A program made the position numbers and the translations under genes. A stretch of DNA of 64,000 bases, taken from GCA-958296115 sp965222445. Its GTDB lineage: Bacteria > Chloroflexota > Dehalococcoidia > Lucifugimonadales > CAJWER01. The stretch covers positions 806,001-870,000 of the forward strand of contig CBDCTY010000001.1 in the NCBI GenBank assembly GCA_965222445.1, read 5' to 3'. Positions 59,806 to 64,000 of this stretch are shown here, one piece after another (the stretch's first letter is position 1; each line of letters begins with the position of its first letter). Below the pieces are notes generated by a model that saw nothing but the letters and a program-made list of their open reading frames with translations, had not been told where the DNA came from and searched no databases.

Positions 59806-61790
59806 GCGCGGGCGAGCCTGGCCGCCCCCGGGGTCCGCAGGGCCACGGCGGCGCGCTCCCTCCTGGGGGAGAGAGCAAGGAGCGTTCCCAGCACGAAGAG
59901 CGGACCGGAGGCCCACATCCACCAGACGAGCGGGTTGACGTAGACGCGGAACACGGCCCTGCCGTTCTCCTCGAACTCCGACGGCACAATATAAAAGTCC
60001 TCCAGTGGCGTGCTGCGAATCGCCGCCCTCGTGGAGGACATCCTGAAGTCGTGGTAGAAGGAGCGCCTGGCCTCCATCGTCCCCAATTCAGAGCCCCCGG
60101 CGCTGGCGGAGAACCTGGCGACGACCTCTGACCTGTCGGGGTGGTCGGACCTTCCGAAGCCGATGTACTCGAAGGTGTAGCCCCCCAGGGTCTCGGCATC
60201 GCCGGGCTCCATCACGAAGTCCCGCTGCACCTCGTAGAAGGACGAGGCGATTGCCCCGACGGCAAGCATGGAGATGGCGAGATGGACGACGTAGCCGCCG
60301 TAGCGCGGGCGGTTGCCCGACATCAGCCGGGCGAAGGCGACCGGATAGCTCTCGCCCTTCCTGTGGCGCGACGCGGTGCCCCTGGCCCATTCGTGGAGTA
60401 TGCCCGCGACGGCCAGGCCGACGACCCCAATTGCGACGAGTGCGACCGGCCTGTGCACTCCCGCGACGGCAAGCGCGACCATTGTCACCGCCGCAACGAC
60501 GAGGGGAACGCGGACGGCCTTCAACACCCTCAGCCACGACGCGCGCCTCCATGGCAACAGGGGACCGATGCCCATGAGTACGACTATCGCCAGGAGCAGC
60601 GGTCCGTTCACGCGGTCGAAGTACGGCTGGCCGACGGTGATGGTGACACCCTGGGACGCCTGGGTAAAGACGGGGTAGACGGTGCCCCAGAGGGTCGCGA
60701 AGGCCACCACGAGGAACAGGACGTTCTGGGCCAGGAAGGCGCTCTCGCGCGAGAGCATGGAGTCGAGAGCCTCGCGGCTTCTCAGCGTGTCCATGCGCCA
60801 CGCGAAGGCCGCCAGGGAACCGAGCAGCGTAAGACCCATGAAGGCCAGGAAGAGCCACCCCATAGCCGACTGGGCGAAGGAGTGTACCGACGGAACCGGG
60901 CCGCCCCGGTTTATGAACATACCCATCTCGGCGAGGGTGAAGGCGACGGCAACCAGGACGATGTTCCACATTCGGAACATGCCCCGCCGCTTCTGCACCA
61001 TTATCGAGTGCACGAAGGCCGTCATCGCCAGCCACGGCATCAGCGCCGAATTCTCCACGGGGTCCCACGCCCAGTAGCCGCCCCAGCCGAGAATCGTGTA
61101 GGCCCACCAGCTCCCCAGGAGCAGCCCGACGGTGAGGATCAGCCACGATATCATTCCCCACATGCGCCCAATGTCGACCCACTCGTCCCGCCCGCCCCGT
61201 CCGGCCAGCAGCGCGCCCATAGCGATGCTGAATGGGAGAGCGACGGAGATCAGACCCGCCATCTGCATGGGGGGGTGTATGAACATGCCAAAGTGGACGA
61301 GCAGCGGGTTGATGCCCTGTCCGTCAGGGGGAGTGAACGACAGCCGTTCGAGCGGGTTCGCCAAGAACGCGATGATGCCCAGGAAGAATGCCAGCACCAG
61401 CGCGATCAGACCTGTGCTGTACGGCGCGGTGTGCTTCAGCCCTGAGGCCAGCCCCCGCACGGCGACCACCGATATGAGCGAGAATACGAATGCGATGAAC
61501 AGGAGCGACCCGGCGTTGCCCGCGTAGAAGGCGACCCACGTATAGGCGGCAGGCATCGCCAGGTTGCTGTTCTCGGCCACGTACCTGACCGAGAAGTCGT
61601 GGGTCACGAAGGCGTAGACCAAGGCGGCAGTGGAGAGGGTGAGCAGCACGGGGACGGTGTACAGTCCGTACCGTGCGCTCAGTACGAGCATGGGATTGTG
61701 CCGCCATCCGCCCAGAAGGGAGCCGACCCCAGCGTAGGCCGAGGCCAGCATGGCGATGGGCAGGGCGAGACTGCCGGCGTCGACGATCAC
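59802..61790 (-). CDS. ccmF: Cytochrome c haem lyase subunit CcmF
   Basis: 662 residues from GTG 61788-61790 with AAGGAGG upstream, overlapping the ccmH stop. The tryptophan-rich haem motif WGGYWAWDPVENSALMPWL and PSVHSFAQ are intact, with some 14 membrane helices and a large external domain near residues 540-630. CcmF passes haem to apocytochrome c together with CcmH and CcmI. Confidence 0.95.
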   Translation of the reverse strand: MIVDAGSLALPIAMLASAYAGVGSLLGGWRHNPMLVLSARYGLYTVPVLLTLSTAALVYAFVTHDFSVRYVAENSNLAMPAAYTWVAFYAGNAGSLLFIAFVFSLISVVAVRGLASGLKHTAPYSTGLIALVLAFFLGIIAFLANPLERLSFTPPDGQGINPLLVHFGMFIHPPMQMAGLISVALPFSIAMGALLAGRGGRDEWVDIGRMWGMISWLILTVGLLLGSWWAYTILGWGGYWAWDPVENSALMPWLAMTAFVHSIMVQKRRGMFRMWNIVLVAVAFTLAEMGMFINRGGPVPSVHSFAQSAMGWLFLAFMGLTLLGSLAAFAWRMDTLRSREALDSMLSRESAFLAQNVLFLVVAFATLWGTVYPVFTQASQGVTITVGQPYFDRVNGPLLLAIVVLMGIGPLLPWRRASWLRVLKAVRVPLVVAAVTMVALAVAGVHRPVALVAIGVVGLAVAGILHEWARGTASRHRKGESYPVAFARLMSGNRPRYGGYVVHLAISMLAVGAIASSFYEVQRDFVMEPGDAETLGGYTFEYIGFGRSDHPDRSEVVARFSASAGGSELGTMEARRSFYHDFRMSSTRAAIRSTPLEDFYIVPSEFEENGRAVFRVYVNPLVWWMWASGPLFVLGTLLALSPRRERAAVALRTPGAARLARA

Positions 61791-62308
61791 CCGGAGTCCT
61801 CCTTGCCCGGCGGAGCGTCGCCACTCAGCACGGCCTCGACTCGGGCCACGTACTCGTCTCTCTCGGCGGTCGTCATGTCCACGGCGGCCTCGGGCCTCGA
61901 ACGGGGCCGCGCCATCAGGCGCACCGCCAAGTAGAGGGCCGCGAGGGCCAACACGAGGCCCACGGGCGGGACGAGCCATGCCATCAGGTGGACGCCCTCG
62001 GTGGGAGGCTCGAGTAGGACGCCGGGCCCGTACCGCTCGACGAAGAACTCCCTCACCTGCGCGTCGCTCCAGCCATCGCCCAGCTTCTCGTCCACGGCGG
62101 CTCGCATCTGCAACGCCAGGGGGTGCTGAGACTGGTCAATCGACTCGCCGGGACAGACAGGGCACATCACGGCCTTGTTGATCTGCTGGGCGCGCCGCTC
62201 CATGTCCGGAATCTCGTCGGTGGACGTGCACGCCACGGCGGCAAGGGCAATGACTGTGAGCGCGAGCCACGAGATATATGCTCGGGGGGTGCAGATGCTG
62301 GGCCTCAT
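61787..62308 (-). CDS. ccmH: CcmH-type apocytochrome thiol-reductant
   Basis: 173 residues. Signal/lipobox-like N-terminus (VIALAAVAC), then the redox motif C49-P-V-C52 in VMCPVCPGESIDQS, a helical domain (MRAAVDEKLGDGWSDAQVREFFVERYGPGVLL) and a C-terminal membrane helix. It keeps the apocytochrome CxxCH thiols reduced. First gene of the ccmH-ccmF-ccmI-like operon. Confidence 0.93.
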   Translation of the reverse strand: MRPSICTPRAYISWLALTVIALAAVACTSTDEIPDMERRAQQINKAVMCPVCPGESIDQSQHPLALQMRAAVDEKLGDGWSDAQVREFFVERYGPGVLLEPPTEGVHLMAWLVPPVGLVLALAALYLAVRLMARPRSRPEAAVDMTTAERDEYVARVEAVLSGDAPPGKEDSG

Positions 62309-62592
62309 GTCTGGTCAAGAGTAACATATGGGGGAGCGCTCAGCTTCCACGGCGTGTGACACTGCGGGTATTGGCACACAGAATCGGCGAATGTCTGCGC
62401 GAGCCGGAGGCCGATAATATTGGCGGGGCGGTGCGTATCGCCGAGCGTATGGCCGTACTGGCGGTGATCGTGGCTCTGGGGCTGCTGGCGGTGCGCCAGG
62501 GCCGAGGCCTCTTGAGCGGCTGCGATGGCGCAGAAGTCACGGCCTACGAGATACTCATGGGCGTCACATCCCAGTAGCGGCACAGTTCAGCC
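62309..62592. other. Intergenic region, nothing recognised
   Basis: Separates the ccm operon from the cobO-ABC operon. A short open frame on the + strand (MAVLAVIVALGLLAVRQGR) has a hydrophobic look but no ribosome site or known family. Confidence 0.5.
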
Positions 62593-63103
62593 TCATTTCG
62601 GGACGAGGTCGGCGCAGTCGATCAGCTCCTGGGGGGCATACCGGCCGGTGACGATGACGTGCATCGTGTCGGGCCGCTGTCTCAGGGTGTCCACGACGTC
62701 TTCGACGGGGACCCAGCCGTAGTGCATTGCGTACGTGAACTCGTCCAGGACGATGATGTCCTCTTCTCCATTCAGGATCGCGAGCTTGCAGCGCTTCCAC
62801 TGCTCCACCGCAAGTGCGGCGGTCCGGTCTATGTCCTTGGATAGCCATGAAGCCGTCGCCCAGGGCCTCGATGGGGATGTCCAGCTTGCTGGCCGCCCGG
62901 TGCTCTCCGAAACGGGCGCCCGTATGCTTGATGAACTGGAACATCCTGACCCGGAAGTCTCGACCCCAGGCACGGAAGATCACGCCCAGCGCGGCGGTCG
63001 TCTTGCCCTTACCCTCGCCGGTATTGACGATGACCAGGCCATGTCGAACACGGCGGCGTTTGACCAACCGTGCAGGCTTCTCTCCAACATCCTGCTCGCT
63101 CAC
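62593..63103 (-). pseudogene. cobO: Cob(I)alamin adenosyltransferase (CobO/BtuR) gene with a frameshift
   Basis: GTG 63101-63103, GGAGGG upstream. Part 1 has the ATP P-loop NTGEGKGKTTAALG and runs to ALGDGF. A shift near 62846-62851 is needed to continue as WLSKDIDRTAAL, DIIVLDEFTYAM and VIVTGRYAPQELIDCADLV, the second half of CobO. Without correction, the product loses its Walker-B-like DEF. CobO adenosylates corrinoids. It directly follows an ABC ATPase of the cobalamin/iron class (3 bases apart), which fits a corrinoid uptake and activation operon. Confidence 0.85.
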
Positions 63104-63106
63104 GAG

Positions 63107-64000
63107 TCACCCTCCCTGTTGCGTCCCCTGCTTCATTCTCCCTGGAGCGGTAACCCTTCCTGGTACTACATCGGCGGGTAACACCTTGCCGTTCGATGGA
63201 CGCTCGTCCGCCGGGCCAATCAGGCTGATCGCCAGCGAACCGGTTATCGGGTCTCGATACACGGCGGCCTCCACGCCGAAAGCGGATTCTAATGTCTCCG
63301 GCGAAAGGACCTCCTCGGGCGTTCCATCCGCGAGCACCTGTCCCTCAAACAGCAGCACCAGCCGGTCGCAGTACCGCGCCGCCATGTTCAGATCATGGAT
63401 GGCCGCAATCGCCGTCAGACCCTCGTCGACAAGCTCTCGCACCAGGTCGAATACTTTGAGCTGATGCAGGACGTCCAGGTTCGACGTGGGCTCGTCCAGC
63501 AGTAGGACGCGGGGTTGCTGCGCCAACGCACGGGACACGAACACGCGCTGACGCTCCCCGCCGGACAGCGTTTCGAGTGTCCTGTCGGCGAACTGCTCGG
63601 TCTCGGTGAGCCTCATCGCCTCCCGGGCTATTCGGGCATCTTCCCTGCCCTCGATCTGGAAGCGCGCCAGGTGGGGATACCGGCCCATGAGCACGAGCTC
63701 TATCGAGGTAAAGCCGTGAGTGTAGGGCGCGATCTGCGGGATGAGCGCGAGGCCCGCGGCGACCTCCCTGGACGACAGGGACTTGAGGTCCGCTCCCTCC
63801 AGTCGCACCGTACCTCTCTGGTAGCGGAGGATGCCCGATATGGCCCTGAGGAGCGTGGACTTCCCTGCCCCGTTGGGGCCTATCAGTCCAACGAGCTGCC
63901 CGCGGACGGCGTGCAGATCCACGCCGTCCAGCAGGGTCTCCGCCTCTATCTCGAAGGAGAGGCCCTCAGCGCTGATCGCATGTGGTCTGGCGCCGTTCAT
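63107..64000 (-). CDS. ABC ATPase of the cobalamin/iron-siderophore importer class (BtuD/FecE-like)
   Basis: 297 residues to the ATG at 63998-64000, at the window edge, so an upstream start is not excluded. Walker A LIGPNGAGKST, Q-loop region IPQIAP, signature LSGGERQR, Walker B VLLLDEPTS and the switch His in AIHDLN are all intact. The C-terminal 40 residues are a non-conserved extension. Pairing with cobO suggests corrinoid import; permease and binding-protein genes would lie beyond the window. Confidence 0.9.
   Translation of the reverse strand: MNGARPHAISAEGLSFEIEAETLLDGVDLHAVRGQLVGLIGPNGAGKSTLLRAISGILRYQRGTVRLEGADLKSLSSREVAAGLALIPQIAPYTHGFTSIELVLMGRYPHLARFQIEGREDARIAREAMRLTETEQFADRTLETLSGGERQRVFVSRALAQQPRVLLLDEPTSNLDVLHQLKVFDLVRELVDEGLTAIAAIHDLNMAARYCDRLVLLFEGQVLADGTPEEVLSPETLESAFGVEAAVYRDPITGSLAISLIGPADERPSNGKVLPADVVPGRVTAPGRMKQGTQQGG

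Noticed and set aside
58262..60199. Long frame joining the secreted ccm-operon protein with upstream sequence
   Set aside because: The upstream part is out of frame with the CcmI-like and ccmF genes; the signal peptide at 59407 marks the real start.

Overview
The window is about 64 kb of high-GC bacterial chromosome. The gene content suggests a Chloroflexota lineage near Dehalococcoidia/SAR202: OppB/DppB-type permeases of one recognisable kind, sialidase-fold and FG-GAP proteins, RraA, phytanoyl-CoA dioxygenase, a DUF6584-like protein, a ccmH-ccmF cluster and (PT)n lipoproteins. That placement is an inference. No rRNA or tRNA gene was recognised.

Layout. 1-2.4 kb: the end of a type II-C CRISPR-Cas locus (cas9 C-terminus, cas1, cas2, and an array of 12 repeats and 11 spacers). 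2.4-19.4 kb: an orphan ABC permease, a ThDP enzyme, a lipoprotein, a two-domain methyltransferase, an nfeD-slipin pair, a GNAT-sialidase pair, an antitoxin, a zinc alcohol dehydrogenase, a second orphan permease, RidA and a protein with an internal duplication. 19.6-30.2 kb: an IS4-type element, a tandem duplication of a flavin reductase gene, TauE/SafE and PutP-like transporters, two lipoproteins and an adenosine deaminase-like enzyme. 30.2-42 kb: a decay hotspot with a possible structured RNA, a HAD gene fragment, IS110, an IS630-type transposase split by an IS21 element, miniature elements, a CocE/NonD hydrolase gene with an in-frame TGA, and a lipoprotein/HEAT-like/metallopeptidase gene broken by a miniature element and a frameshift. 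42-58 kb: hydrolases, a GH32-fold protein, two toxin-antitoxin loci (one toxin frameshifted), a bifunctional-nuclease/Clp-N fusion, an FG-GAP protein, an IS5-type element abutting an RND exporter, another sialidase, a third orphan permease, RraA and a GIY-YIG gene bounded by inverted repeats. 58.2-64 kb: a cytochrome c maturation operon (ccmH, ccmF, a CcmI-like gene and a secreted anchored protein), a frameshifted cobO and a cobalamin/iron-type ABC ATPase.

The main unexplained signal is the repeat content. At least four families occur: (i) REP-like hairpins TTCCCGC..GCGGGAA, many carrying an inner hairpin with a fixed tail GGGGCAGGCTCT and a variable loop; (ii) miniature elements with ends TACCA..TGGTA and TTA/TAA target duplications; (iii) an inverted-repeat element (TGTCATTC..GAATGACA), one relative of which encloses a GIY-YIG nuclease gene; (iv) a CTCACCCTCACC/CCCTCTCCC element. 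These families insert into each other, into coding regions (sometimes in frame), and bound a tandem duplication. A fragment of a REP-associated tyrosine transposase (Y1/HUH) lies at about 50.0 kb.
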